Assembly: GCF_011762195.1 (NCBI RefSeq)
Contig: NZ_JAASQK010000001.1
Location: forward strand, 620,001-684,000
DNA length: 64,000 nt
DNA from: Sphingomonas oligoaromativorans
Lineage (GTDB): Bacteria; Pseudomonadota; Alphaproteobacteria; Sphingomonadales; Sphingomonadaceae
Reading direction: 5' to 3'
The notes beneath the pieces are model-generated. The model was not told the origin of the DNA and made no database searches. It worked only from the letters and a program-made list of their open reading frames with translations. Both the position numbers and the translations under genes were made by a program. Below, piece by piece: positions 1 through 8,294 of this stretch; position 1 is the first letter of the stretch, and each line of letters opens with the position of its first letter.

Positions 1-480
1 GAGGCGGCGAAGGAGATCGACTGGCTGATCCGTCTGGTCAGCGAAATCCGCGCCGCGCGCGTCGAGTTGAACGTGCCGCCGTCCACCAAGATCGCCATCA
101 ATGCCTTCAATGCGGGGAAGACATCTTCCGCACGGATCGAAAGGCAGCATGATGTGGTTTGCCGGCTCGCGCGCGCCACGTCGATCGCACAAGGTTTTGG
201 TGACGTTCCCACTACAGGTGCCGCTGCTCAGATCGTCGTCGACGAGGCGACCTTCGTGCTGCCGCTCGAAGGCGTGATCGACATCGAGGCCGAGCGCTCG
301 CGTCTCGCCAAGGGCAAGGCGGCGGCGGAGAAGGAGCGCGACGGGCTCGCAGGCCGCCTCTCCAACCCGAGCTTCGTCGAGCGTGCCAAGCCGGAGGCGG
401 TCGAGAAGGCGCGCGCAGACCATGCCGAGAAGGCCGCCGAGGCCGAGCGTCTAAGCGCCGCATTGGCGCGCCTCGGATGA
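1..480 (+). CDS. valS: Valyl-tRNA synthetase, C-terminal part (5' end outside window)
   Basis: Partial class I aminoacyl-tRNA synthetase that charges tRNA-Val; the catalytic core lies to the left of the window. The 159 visible residues begin in the anticodon-binding domain (EIRAARVELNVPPSTK, the usual ValRS junction). They end in the C-terminal coiled coil that contacts the tRNA, rich in Lys/Glu/Ala with the family phrase NPSFVERAKPEAVEKARAD. The TGA stop overlaps the ATG of the next gene (ATGA), so the two are probably translationally coupled. Confidence 0.95.
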   Translation, partial: EAAKEIDWLIRLVSEIRAARVELNVPPSTKIAINAFNAGKTSSARIERQHDVVCRLARATSIAQGFGDVPTTGAAAQIVVDEATFVLPLEGVIDIEAERSRLAKGKAAAEKERDGLAGRLSNPSFVERAKPEAVEKARADHAEKAAEAERLSAALARLG

Positions 481-884
481 TCGAGCGGCTCCGCGAGGAC
501 GAAATCCCCGCCGCCGTCTCCCTGTGGGAGGCGGCGGGGCTCGCCCATCCGTGGAACGACTCGACGCGCGACATCCGCCTCGCGCTCGATTGTGCGACGG
601 CGACCATCCTCGCCGCGCATGACGAGGCGGGTGCGCTGGTCGGTACGGTGATGGCCGGGTTCGACGGTCATCGTGGCTGGCTCTATTCGCTCGCGGTGGC
701 GGACAGTCAGCGCGGCAAGGGTGTCGGCGGAAAGCTGGTCGCGGCGGCCGAGGATTTCCTGCGCGCGCAGGGGGCTCCGGTGATCCGCCTGATGGTCCGT
801 GCCGACAATGAGGCTGTGAGCGCCTTCTACGAATCGGTCGGCTACGAGCGGGGCGAGTTCCTCGTCTTCGGAAAGCGCTTCTAG
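477..884 (+). CDS. GNAT family N-acetyltransferase (YpeA-like)
   Basis: A 135-residue single-domain GNAT enzyme that would transfer acetyl from acetyl-CoA to an amine. The acetyl-CoA loop RGKGVGGKL lies at about residues 79-87, and the C-terminal NEAVSAFYESVGYE segment is the usual motif B. Length and order match small YpeA-like acetyltransferases. The start overlaps the valS stop by 4 nt. The substrate cannot be read from the sequence. Confidence 0.88.
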   Translation: MIERLREDEIPAAVSLWEAAGLAHPWNDSTRDIRLALDCATATILAAHDEAGALVGTVMAGFDGHRGWLYSLAVADSQRGKGVGGKLVAAAEDFLRAQGAPVIRLMVRADNEAVSAFYESVGYERGEFLVFGKRF

Positions 885-945
885 GAACCGGAGCCGATGA
901 CCCATCGTTCTTTCTCCGTCATAAGGCATTGTCGGAGAAGGGAAA

Positions 946-1023
946 ATGAAGGGCATTCTGCTGTGGCTGATCGGCATTCCGATCCCGATCATCATCCTGC
1001 TCTATATCTTCGTCTTCCGTTGA
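946..1023 (+). CDS. 25-residue hydrophobic membrane peptide
   Basis: A very short ORF, MKGILLWLIGIPIPIIILLY then IFVFR. It is almost entirely one transmembrane helix with a Pro-X-Pro kink and a positive residue at each end. A purine-rich ribosome site (GAGAAGGG) sits just upstream of the ATG. From memory, similar tiny peptides occur in sphingomonad genomes, but no function is known to me. The good ribosome site, pure transmembrane composition and position between two genes support it being real. It could still be a chance ORF. Confidence 0.5.
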   Translation: MKGILLWLIGIPIPIIILLYIFVFR

Positions 1024-1063
1024 GCCCCTTCGCGTCGGCGGGCGCAGGGGGCAGGATGGGGAC

Positions 1064-1858
1064 ATGACAGCCGCACAGCGCTCCGCCTCGTTTCGCCGGC
1101 TTCTGCCCGACGGCCGCTTCGATACGATCGAGCGGCCGCTGGCGGTCGAGATGCCCGTCGCCGTCGAGATCGACGGTATCGGTTATGCCGTCATGATGGC
1201 GACGCCCGACGCGCTGGAGGATTTCGCCACCGGCTTCTGCCTCGCCGAGCGGCTGATCGATCGTGCCGACCACTTGCTCGATATCGACGCCTATCAGGCT
1301 GAACGGGGCATGTTGCTGCGTCTCGCGCTGGCGCCCGAGGTGCGGGGGCGTGTGCTGGAGCGGGTGCGCCATCGCGTATCGGAAAGTTCTTGCGGGCTTT
1401 GTGGTATCGAAAATCTGGAGCAGGCGTTGCGCCCGCTTCCGATCGTGGCCCCGCCGCTGCGGCCGGTGGCGCATGACGCGGTGTTCCGGGCGCTGGATCT
1501 GCTTCGCGGGCATCAGCCGCTCGGCCGGGAAACGGGGGCCGTCCATGCCGCCGCCCTCTGCGACGCGGACGGCACGATCCGGCTCGTCCGAGAGGATATC
1601 GGCCGCCATAACGCCTTCGACAAGCTGGCCGGCGCGATGGCCCGGGCGGGCGAGGGCTGGGGCGATGGCTTCGCGCTCACGACGGCGCGTCTCTCTTATG
1701 AACTTGTCGAGAAGGCCGCGCTGAGCCTCTGCCACACGCTTGTCGCCATCTCGGCACCCACCAGTCTCGCGGTCGAGCGGGCGGCGGAAGCGGGCGTCCG
1801 CATCATCGCGCTCGCACGGCCCGACGCGGCGCTGGAAGCTCTCTCCCCAAGCGACTAG
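1064..1858 (+). CDS. fdhD: Formate dehydrogenase accessory sulfurtransferase FdhD
   Basis: FdhD takes sulfur from a cysteine desulfurase and passes it to the molybdenum cofactor of formate dehydrogenase in the cytoplasm. The 264-residue protein has the diagnostic redox loop SSCGLCG, with Cys110 and Cys113 as the sulfur carriers. It also has the later RLVREDIGRHNAFDK motif that forms the Mo-bis-MGD binding site. Length is typical. hemB follows with no gap: the TAG stop is directly next to the hemB ATG. No formate dehydrogenase gene is in the window. Confidence 0.95.
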   Translation: MTAAQRSASFRRLLPDGRFDTIERPLAVEMPVAVEIDGIGYAVMMATPDALEDFATGFCLAERLIDRADHLLDIDAYQAERGMLLRLALAPEVRGRVLERVRHRVSESSCGLCGIENLEQALRPLPIVAPPLRPVAHDAVFRALDLLRGHQPLGRETGAVHAAALCDADGTIRLVREDIGRHNAFDKLAGAMARAGEGWGDGFALTTARLSYELVEKAALSLCHTLVAISAPTSLAVERAAEAGVRIIALARPDAALEALSPSD

Positions 1859-2860
1859 ATGAGGGCCATGACCGCTTCCTACCCCGCGCTTCGCCTGCGT
1901 CGCACTCGTGTCGCTCCCTGGTCCCGCCGCATGGTCGCCGAGAATGTGCTGACCCCGGCGGACCTGATCTGGCCGCTGTTCATCACCGAGGGTCAGGGCA
2001 TCGAGGAGCCGATTTCGACGCTGCCGGGCGTATCGCGCTGGTCGCTGGACGGGATCGCGGCGCGGGCGCGGGAGGCGCGGGACTTGGGTATTCCCTGCAT
2101 CGCGCTCTTCCCCAACACGCCGCAGCATCTGCGCACGCCGGACGGGCGGGAGGCGCTCAATCCCGACAACCTGATCTGCCGCGCGGTGAAGGCGATCAAG
2201 GATGCCGCGCCGGAAGTGGGCGTGCTCACCGACGTCGCGCTCGATCCCTACACCGAGCATGGTCATGATGGCCTCGTCGATGAGCGTGGCTATGTGTTGA
2301 ACGATGTGACCAGCGAACTGCTCGTCCAGCAGGCGCTCGTGCAGGCCGAGGCCGGCGCCGACATTATCGCGCCGTCCGACATGATGGACGGTCGCGTCGG
2401 CGCGATCCGCACCGCGCTGGAGGCGACCGGCCATCACAATGTGCAGATCATGGCCTATGCCGCCAAATATGCCTCCGCCTTCTATGGCCCGTTCCGCGAT
2501 GCGGTCGGTTCGCGCGGGCGGCTCAAGGGCGACAAGCGGGGCTATCAGATGGACCATGCCAATGCCGAGGAAGCGCTGCGTGAGGTGGCGCTCGATCTGG
2601 CCGAGGGCGCGGACACGGTGATGGTGAAGCCGGGGCTGCCCTATCTCGACATCATCCGCCGCGTGAAGGAGCGGTTCGAGGTGCCGGTCTTCGCCTATCA
2701 GGTGTCGGGCGAGTATGCGATGATCGAGGCCGCCGCGGCCGCCGGGATGGGCGATCGCGATGCGCTGGTGATGGAGACGCTGCTCTCCTTCAAGCGGGCG
2801 GGTTGCTCGGGGGTGCTCACCTATCATGCGGCCCATGCCGCGCGGCTGATGGGCGCATGA
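1859..2860 (+). CDS. hemB: Porphobilinogen synthase (5-aminolevulinate dehydratase)
   Basis: Condenses two 5-aminolevulinate molecules into porphobilinogen in heme synthesis. The 333-residue protein has both active-site lysines, in YAAKYASAFYGPFRDA and MVKPGLPYLD. The metal-loop region reads TDVALDPYTEHGHDG: aspartate and alanine replace the three zinc-binding cysteines. That is the Mg/K-type enzyme common in alphaproteobacteria. Start at 1859 is immediately after the fdhD stop; an in-frame ATG at 1868 is an alternative. The stop overlaps the next ATG. Confidence 0.96.
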   Translation: MRAMTASYPALRLRRTRVAPWSRRMVAENVLTPADLIWPLFITEGQGIEEPISTLPGVSRWSLDGIAARAREARDLGIPCIALFPNTPQHLRTPDGREALNPDNLICRAVKAIKDAAPEVGVLTDVALDPYTEHGHDGLVDERGYVLNDVTSELLVQQALVQAEAGADIIAPSDMMDGRVGAIRTALEATGHHNVQIMAYAAKYASAFYGPFRDAVGSRGRLKGDKRGYQMDHANAEEALREVALDLAEGADTVMVKPGLPYLDIIRRVKERFEVPVFAYQVSGEYAMIEAAAAAGMGDRDALVMETLLSFKRAGCSGVLTYHAAHAARLMGA

Positions 2861-3387
2861 TCGAGACCGGGCGCCTGATCCTGAGGGGCTGGCAGGCGGA
2901 GGATCGCGATCCGTTCCTCGGCATGGGGCGGTCACCGGCGGTCATGGAGCATCTCGGCGGCCTCCAGTCGGCGGAGCAGGTGGACGAGGCGATCGCGCGC
3001 GTCCGGGCCTGTCAGGCCGCGAACGGCCATTGCTTATGGGCGGTCGAGCGAAAGATGGATGGCGCCTTCCTCGGCTTTTGCGGGCTGAAGATCGGCAATG
3101 TCGGGCCGATCGATGGTGAGATCGAGATCGGCTGGCGGCTGCGTGAGGACGCCTGGGGGCAGGGTTTCGCCAAGGAGGCGGCGATCGCCAGCCTCGCCTG
3201 GGGCTGGGCGAACCTCGATGCTCCGCGCATCGTGGCGATCACCGTGCCGGGCAATAGGGCGAGCTGGGGCCTGATGGAGCGGCTCGGCATGACCCGTCGC
3301 CCGGACATGGACTTCGGCCATCCCCATTTCGCGGAAGGCCATCGGCTTCACCGGCACATCACCTATGTGATGGAGCGCCCCGCCTAG
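2857..3387 (+). CDS. GNAT family N-acetyltransferase (RimJ/RimL-like)
   Basis: A 176-residue acetyltransferase of the RimJ/RimL type. It opens with the classic beta strand MIETGRLILRGW, followed by EIGWRLREDAWGQGFAKEAA, the acetyl-CoA loop, and ends with WGLMERLGMTRR. The ATG at 2857 overlaps the hemB stop (ATGA), which fixes the start despite an open frame further upstream. The stop TAG is shared, as a CTAG palindrome, with the convergent yjbQ gene. Target unknown. Confidence 0.9.
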   Translation: MIETGRLILRGWQAEDRDPFLGMGRSPAVMEHLGGLQSAEQVDEAIARVRACQAANGHCLWAVERKMDGAFLGFCGLKIGNVGPIDGEIEIGWRLREDAWGQGFAKEAAIASLAWGWANLDAPRIVAITVPGNRASWGLMERLGMTRRPDMDFGHPHFAEGHRLHRHITYVMERPA

Positions 3388-3803
3388 TCGCCGAGCAGGT
3401 GGGCCGCCACTTCGCGGCGATGGGGTATGCGGCGGTGCTCGAACAGGTAGATGCCCTGCCATGTACCGAGCGAGAGCCTGCCGCCGATCAGGGGCACGCT
3501 GAGCTGCACCTGCGTCAGCGCGGCGCGCAGATGAGCGGGCATATCATCCGGCCCTTCGTCGTCATGTCGATAGCGATCCGGGTCTTCGGGCGCGATCGTG
3601 GCGAAGAAATCCTGCAAGTCCGCCCGCACCTCGCGCGCCGCATTCTCCTGAATGAGAAGCGACGCGGAGGTGTGCCGGCAGAACAGGGTCAGCAGCCCCT
3701 CGCACATCTCCTGCGCCTCCACCCAGGCCTGCACCGTGTCGGTGAACTCGACGAGGCCCTGGCCGTGGGTGGCGACACGGAAGATGTGCGAGGCTTGCCT
3801 CAT
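3384..3803 (-). CDS. yjbQ: YjbQ family protein (UPF0047)
   Basis: A 139-residue YjbQ-family protein. Members have weak thiamine-phosphate synthase activity in vitro, and their physiological role is unsettled. The family signatures are present: LLTLFCRHTSASLLIQENA with the conserved His, then DDMPAHLRAALT, and GTWQGIYLFEHR near the C terminus. It is the downstream partner of the DUF885 gene: its ATG overlaps that gene's stop (ATGA). It converges with the upstream acetyltransferase at a shared CTAG. Confidence 0.9.
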   Translation of the reverse strand: MRQASHIFRVATHGQGLVEFTDTVQAWVEAQEMCEGLLTLFCRHTSASLLIQENAAREVRADLQDFFATIAPEDPDRYRHDDEGPDDMPAHLRAALTQVQLSVPLIGGRLSLGTWQGIYLFEHRRIPHRREVAAHLLGD

Positions 3804-5659
3804 GCCTTCTTCGCGGTCTCGATATAGCGGTCGATCACGCTGGGGAGCAGTTCGAGCGGCACACCGCCCGACTTGACCACGGCATCGTCATAACCGGCGA
3901 GATCAAATTTCGGCCCCAGCACCTGTTTGGCATGTTCACGCAGGCGGGTGATCTCGTTATGCCCGGTCTTGTATCCGCAGGCCTGACCCGGCGCGGCGCA
4001 GTAGCGATCCGTCTCGCTGGTCATCGCATCGGCCCCCTTGCCGCTCTCGCCGGAGAGGAAGGCGACCGTCTTTTCGCGGCTCCAGCCCATGGAATGGAGG
4101 CCGGTGTCCGCGACGAGACGGCAGGCGCGAAACTGCTGCGCCTGAAGATAGCCGATCCGGCTCCAGGGATCGTCGTCATAAAGGCCACTCTCGTCGATGA
4201 GCTGTTCGGCATAGAGCGCCCAGCCTTCGACGAAGGCGTTGAAGCCCATCAGCGAGCTGATCGTCGGGATCTCGGCATGATGCTCGGCGAGATAAGCGCC
4301 CTGCCAGGTGTGGCCGGGGATGCCCTCATGCGCGGTGAGCGTCGAGAGCTGGTAGCGCGGCCACAGCGACGTCGACTTGAGGTTGACGTAATAGATCGCC
4401 GGGCGCGAGCCATCGAGCGAAGCGAAGTTCATATAACCGAGCGCCGCGCCATCCTGGATATCCGGCGGCACGCGCTTCACGATCACGTCGGCCTTGAGGC
4501 CGAGATGGCTGAGCTTCGGCATCAGCGGGCGCACCGCGGCGATACGTCCGTTCAGATAGGCGATGAGCTGTGCGCGGCCCTCGTCTGTATCCGGGTAGAG
4601 GAAGCGCGGGTCTTTGTTGAGCGCCGTCACGCGTTCGCCGACGCTGCCCTGCGTCATGCCCTGCGCCTTGAGCAGCCCATCCATCCGCGCCTTGATCTCC
4701 TCGTTCTGGGCGAGGCCGATGCGGTGGACTTCTTCCGGCGACTGGGTGGTCGTCGTGCCGAGGCGGAGCGCCCAGCGATAATAGGCCTCGCCATCGGGCA
4801 GACGCTGGACGCCCGCGATGGAGGGCGCATTGGCCGTCACCTTGGCGAAGGTTTCGATCTGGCGGTCCAGCGCGGGATAGATCGCGGTCTGGACGAGCTT
4901 CACCGCCTGCTGCTCGTAGGTGGCGGGCAGGCCGAGCGCCTTGGCACGCTCCGCGAGATTGGTGACGAAGCGCTGCTTCTCGGGCGCGACGGCACGGAAA
5001 TCCTTGAGGATGCCGATCGCGTTGCTGGCGATGAAGCTTGGCGGGACGACGCCGATCGCGGCGTCCGCGCGGATGCGGGCGGTCTCCTCGTCGATCTGGC
5101 GGACGAAGGCGGCGACACGCGCGACATAGGCTTCGGCATTCGCCTTGCTGTCGATCTTGTGCTGCGAGACGAGGAATTCGGGGATGCCGGTGACGGCGCC
5201 GCTCTGCTGGCTCACCACATAGGGGCTCGTGCCGCCCGCGAAGCCAGCCGCCGCACCGCCGCCATAGCGGAAGGCAGTGCCGTCGATGCCGCGTTCGGTC
5301 GCGTAGCGGACGGTGTCGTAATGGATTTGCCCCATCGGCGAGAGCGAGGCGCGGTTGAGCTTCAGCAGGCGCGTGTGCATCGAGCGGATGGCGGCGTCCG
5401 CCTTGGAGATGCCGGCGCCCGAGAGATCCGAGAGCTGGCCCCGGAGCGCGGCGTGCGCGCCCTTGTCGAGGCCGAGCGAGGTGGCGCTCTCGGGCGAGAG
5501 CATCAACAGCTCGTCCGCGAAGCCCGCCAGCAGCGTCGACAGCGGATCGCCGGCCTTCGCCGCCGCCCAGACGGCATTCGGCAGCGCCGCGAACGCGCCT
5601 CCCAAGGCGGCCGCACCCAGCAGGTCGCGACGATGGAGGCGTTGCAGATCGAACATCAT
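3800..5659 (-). CDS. DUF885 family exported protein (metallopeptidase-like), copy 1
   Basis: A 619-residue protein with a twin-arginine-like leader (LHRRDLLGAAALGGAFAAL), so probably periplasmic. The DUF885 hallmark HEGIPGH, which resembles a zinc HExxH site, lies in TLTAHEGIPGHTWQGAYLAE, followed by the GWALYAEQL glutamate motif. The family is thought to be related to metallocarboxypeptidases, but substrates are mostly unknown. It lies 26 nt downstream of a second DUF885 gene on the same strand. The pair is a tandem duplication, diverged but collinear. Confidence 0.9.
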   Translation of the reverse strand: MMFDLQRLHRRDLLGAAALGGAFAALPNAVWAAAKAGDPLSTLLAGFADELLMLSPESATSLGLDKGAHAALRGQLSDLSGAGISKADAAIRSMHTRLLKLNRASLSPMGQIHYDTVRYATERGIDGTAFRYGGGAAAGFAGGTSPYVVSQQSGAVTGIPEFLVSQHKIDSKANAEAYVARVAAFVRQIDEETARIRADAAIGVVPPSFIASNAIGILKDFRAVAPEKQRFVTNLAERAKALGLPATYEQQAVKLVQTAIYPALDRQIETFAKVTANAPSIAGVQRLPDGEAYYRWALRLGTTTTQSPEEVHRIGLAQNEEIKARMDGLLKAQGMTQGSVGERVTALNKDPRFLYPDTDEGRAQLIAYLNGRIAAVRPLMPKLSHLGLKADVIVKRVPPDIQDGAALGYMNFASLDGSRPAIYYVNLKSTSLWPRYQLSTLTAHEGIPGHTWQGAYLAEHHAEIPTISSLMGFNAFVEGWALYAEQLIDESGLYDDDPWSRIGYLQAQQFRACRLVADTGLHSMGWSREKTVAFLSGESGKGADAMTSETDRYCAAPGQACGYKTGHNEITRLREHAKQVLGPKFDLAGYDDAVVKSGGVPLELLPSVIDRYIETAKKA

Positions 5660-5685
5660 AGTCCCCTTCTTCTTGTCGTTATTTC

Positions 5686-7503
5686 TCAGGCCAGCGTGGC
5701 GATCCAGCGGTCACCGATCTGCTGGAGGATTTCGAGCGGCACCCGGCCATGCGCCAGCACGGCGTCATGATAGGCCTTGATGTCGAAGCGGCGGCCCAGC
5801 TTCGCCTTGGCCTTCTCGCGGATACCGGTGAAGGTGGAGTGGCCGATCTTGTAGCTCGCGGCCTGTCCGGGTGTGGCGCAATAGCGCTCCACCTCGCGGG
5901 TGGCGAAGCCGGGGGCCTCGCCGTCCTGCTCGACGAAATAGGCGATCGCCTGCTCACGGCCCCAGCGCAGATGATGGATGCCCGTATCCACCACGCAGCG
6001 ATTGGCCCGGAAGAGCTGGAACTTGAGATAGCCGAGGCGGCCCAGCGGATCGTCGTCATACATGCCGATCTCGTCGGCGAGCTGCTCGGCATAAAGCGCC
6101 CAGCCTTCGCCATAGCCGGAGAAGCCGCCGGTCTTGCGGATCAGCGGCAGCGCCTTGTTGGAGAGCGCGAGGCCGCCTTCCATCTGATGTCCGGGCAGGC
6201 CCTCATGATAGACGGTCGTGGCGAGGCAGAATTTCGGCCACTCGGCGCTGTCGTGCAGGTTGAAATAGACGAGGCCGGGGCGCGAACCATCGATGGCGGG
6301 CGCCTGCGAGAAGGCGGAAGGGGCGCCGGCTTCCGTCTGCGGTGGCACCCGGCGGACTTCGAAGCTGTAGGCGGGCAGGCGGCTGAACACGCCCGGCAGC
6401 TTGGCCCGGATCGCATCGAGGCGGGCGTTGCAATAGGCGATGGCCTGCACCTTGCCCTCGTCGGTGTTCGGATAGAGCTGGCGCGGATCCTTGTAGAGCG
6501 CGGCCATGCGCTCGCCGATGGTGCCCTTGGTGAAGCCCTGCGCCTTCAGCAGCCCGTCCAGCCGCGAGGAGATCGCCTTCGCCTGATCGAGGCCGAAGCG
6601 GTGGACCTCCTCCGGGCTCATCGCGGCCGTCGTCGTGGTGCGAAGCGCGGTCGCATAATAGGCTTCGCCGTCGCGGAACTTCCAGACGCCGGCGTCGTGG
6701 GTCGCCTTCGCGCGCATCCCGCGGACGAGCGCGATCTGGCGATCCAGCGCGGGGCCGATCTTCTGGTCGTAGATCGCGGCGGCCTTCCTGCCATACTCAT
6801 CGCCGAGGCCCTTGGCGGCGGCGCGGCGGGCGATGGACGTCACCACCAACGCGTCGGCGGCCGGCACGCGGGTCCGGGTCAGTTGGGTGAGCGTGGTGTC
6901 GAGCAGGAAGTCCGGCGCGACGATGCCAAGGCCGGCATCGTGACGCACCCTGGCGCTGTTGTCGTCGAGCTGGCCGGCAAAGGCCTCGAGGCGCGACAGA
7001 TAGGCGTCGGCATCCTCGCGGGTCTCGATCTTGTGCTTGGTGTCGAGGAAATCGGGCACCGACTGATAGGCGCCGGTGAGCTGGCTGACGGCATAGGGCG
7101 AGGGGCCGAAGGAGGAGCCGCCGAAATCGAAGGCCTGCACGGCCGCCGCTGACTTCCGGGTATAGAGCACCGTGTCATAGTCGATGCGGTCGGCTTCCGA
7201 GAGGGCGGCCCGATCGATCCGCGCGAGCGCCGCGATATCGGCCTGCGTCGCGCTACGGGCGGCGGCGCGGCCGGCATCGCCTTCGTCGGAAAGCCTGGCG
7301 CGCAGGTCCGCATCCGCTCCCTTGTCGAGGCCGAGTTGGGTCGCGGCCTCCGGGCGAAGGCGCAGGCTGTCGTGGAACATGCGATCGAACAGTGCGCGAA
7401 GCTCGGGCGACGGCGTGCTGCCCGCGGCCTCCGCCCAATCGGGCAAGGCGACGGTCGCGCCAAGAGCTGTCGCGGAAAGAATGAATGCACGACGATCGAG
7501 CAT
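5686..7503 (-). CDS. DUF885 family exported protein (metallopeptidase-like), copy 2
   Basis: A 605-residue paralogue of the next gene downstream. It begins with MLDRRAFILSATALGA, a Tat-type leader, at the ATG whose complement is at 7501-7503. A GAGACAGGGG ribosome site precedes it, so the longer open frame to 7680 is not used. The core motif here reads YHEGLPGHQMEGGLAL, with GYGEGWALYAEQLADE after it, so the presumed metal ligands are kept in both copies. The periplasmic peptidase role is inferred from the family only. Confidence 0.88.
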   Translation of the reverse strand: MLDRRAFILSATALGATVALPDWAEAAGSTPSPELRALFDRMFHDSLRLRPEAATQLGLDKGADADLRARLSDEGDAGRAAARSATQADIAALARIDRAALSEADRIDYDTVLYTRKSAAAVQAFDFGGSSFGPSPYAVSQLTGAYQSVPDFLDTKHKIETREDADAYLSRLEAFAGQLDDNSARVRHDAGLGIVAPDFLLDTTLTQLTRTRVPAADALVVTSIARRAAAKGLGDEYGRKAAAIYDQKIGPALDRQIALVRGMRAKATHDAGVWKFRDGEAYYATALRTTTTAAMSPEEVHRFGLDQAKAISSRLDGLLKAQGFTKGTIGERMAALYKDPRQLYPNTDEGKVQAIAYCNARLDAIRAKLPGVFSRLPAYSFEVRRVPPQTEAGAPSAFSQAPAIDGSRPGLVYFNLHDSAEWPKFCLATTVYHEGLPGHQMEGGLALSNKALPLIRKTGGFSGYGEGWALYAEQLADEIGMYDDDPLGRLGYLKFQLFRANRCVVDTGIHHLRWGREQAIAYFVEQDGEAPGFATREVERYCATPGQAASYKIGHSTFTGIREKAKAKLGRRFDIKAYHDAVLAHGRVPLEILQQIGDRWIATLA

Positions 7504-7597
7504 GACGGTCCCCTGTCTCCCCCCGGGGGACGTGCAGGCTAGGCCGGACCCGCGCTCAGGGGCAAGGGCTTTGACCGTGTTGGCGCAGTGAGGGGGC

Positions 7598-7639
7598 GGT
7601 CGCCCCCTGCGGGCTTGGGGGCGGGGGCAGGGGGCGACC
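7598..7639. repeat. Perfect 13-bp palindrome enclosing a G-quadruplex-type run
   Basis: GGTCGCCCCCTGC at 7598-7610 is the exact reverse complement of GCAGGGGGCGACC at 7627-7639. The strand between and across them has four G-runs: 7611-7613, 7617-7621, 7623-7627 and 7630-7634, with 1-3 nt spacers. The plus strand can therefore form either a stem-loop or a four-stranded structure. It lies about 95 nt upstream of the DUF885 copy 2 start codon. Confidence 0.7.
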
Positions 7640-7750
7640 AGTGGGCCGGCGGGGCGGGGGAGGAGCGGTGCCGGCCACAAACGATGGGATACGCGACGGC
7701 TGAGACTCTATCTTGAATATTTCGGGATTCAATTGTTCAAAAAGGAGAAG

Positions 7751-7900
7751 ATGCCGGCCGCCGGGAGATCATTCCGCAATTTGCGCGGATATCGGAAAGC
7801 TCTCGATCGATGCAGAACTATGATCGGATGGCAGGGCAATCTGTCGCATAGGGTCTTAACGTTCTGGAATGGCGGATTCTTATTCGGGATTGGTTCGTAA
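7751..7900 (+). CDS. Possible small ORF (49 aa), doubtful
   Basis: ATG directly after AAAAAGGAGAAG, ending in TAA. The product starts MPAAGRSFRNLRGYRKALDR and is basic, with a hydrophobic C-terminal end. Support is only the purine-rich site, which is rather close to the ATG, and the low-GC patch around it. I recognise no family. It may equally be noncoding. Confidence 0.2.
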   Translation: MPAAGRSFRNLRGYRKALDRCRTMIGWQGNLSHRVLTFWNGGFLFGIGS

Positions 7901-8084
7901 TTCCCGACGTCGCTGAAAAGCTATTGCCGAGGCCCTTAGTCCGAAAGGATTAGCGATCCCGCTTTACGGGGAAAAAGATGTAGACGGGATGATGGTACTC
8001 CGCCGGGTGACGGGATACCCGTGCGCCACGGCCTCGATCCCGCGCAAACCGCCGCGAAGAGCGATCCCGATACTCGCGGAAAGG

Positions 8085-8161
<77 letters not shown>

Positions 8162-8171
8162 ACGGGGTCGC

Positions 8172-8199
8172 CTTATCGCGGCAGGTGGGGAGAATGCAA
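8172..8199 (-). promoter_or_regulatory. Likely sigma-70 promoter of tRNA-Pro
   Basis: On the minus strand, TTGCAT (complement of 8194-8199) is followed after 16 nt by GATAAG (complement of 8172-8177). This is about 10 nt from the tRNA 5' end. It is a reasonable though imperfect match. Confidence 0.4.
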
Positions 8200-8294
8200 C
8201 GATACTCTGCGGAAGCCCATGCAAAAACGGACGCCCCCGCTGGGAGCGTCCGCTCTTGTCGATCCGATGCGCCTCCGAAGAGGCGCGGGATAAA

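Larger units (their letters stand above)
7504..8084. other. Gene-poor intergenic stretch
   Basis: About 580 nt with no convincing conserved gene, between the DUF885 start and tRNA-Pro. The left part holds a G-rich palindrome (entered separately). The middle, from about 7700 to 7960, is clearly less GC-rich than its surroundings. It contains a small inverted repeat, TTGAAT at 7713-7718 and ATTCAA at 7727-7732, and a possible 49-codon ORF. The right part is simply the downstream side of tRNA-Pro. I see no IS remnant or tRNA fragment. Confidence 0.7.

Noticed and set aside
992-2935. 647-codon frame antisense to fdhD and hemB
   Set aside because: Low-complexity Arg/His-rich translation; both sense genes have intact motifs.
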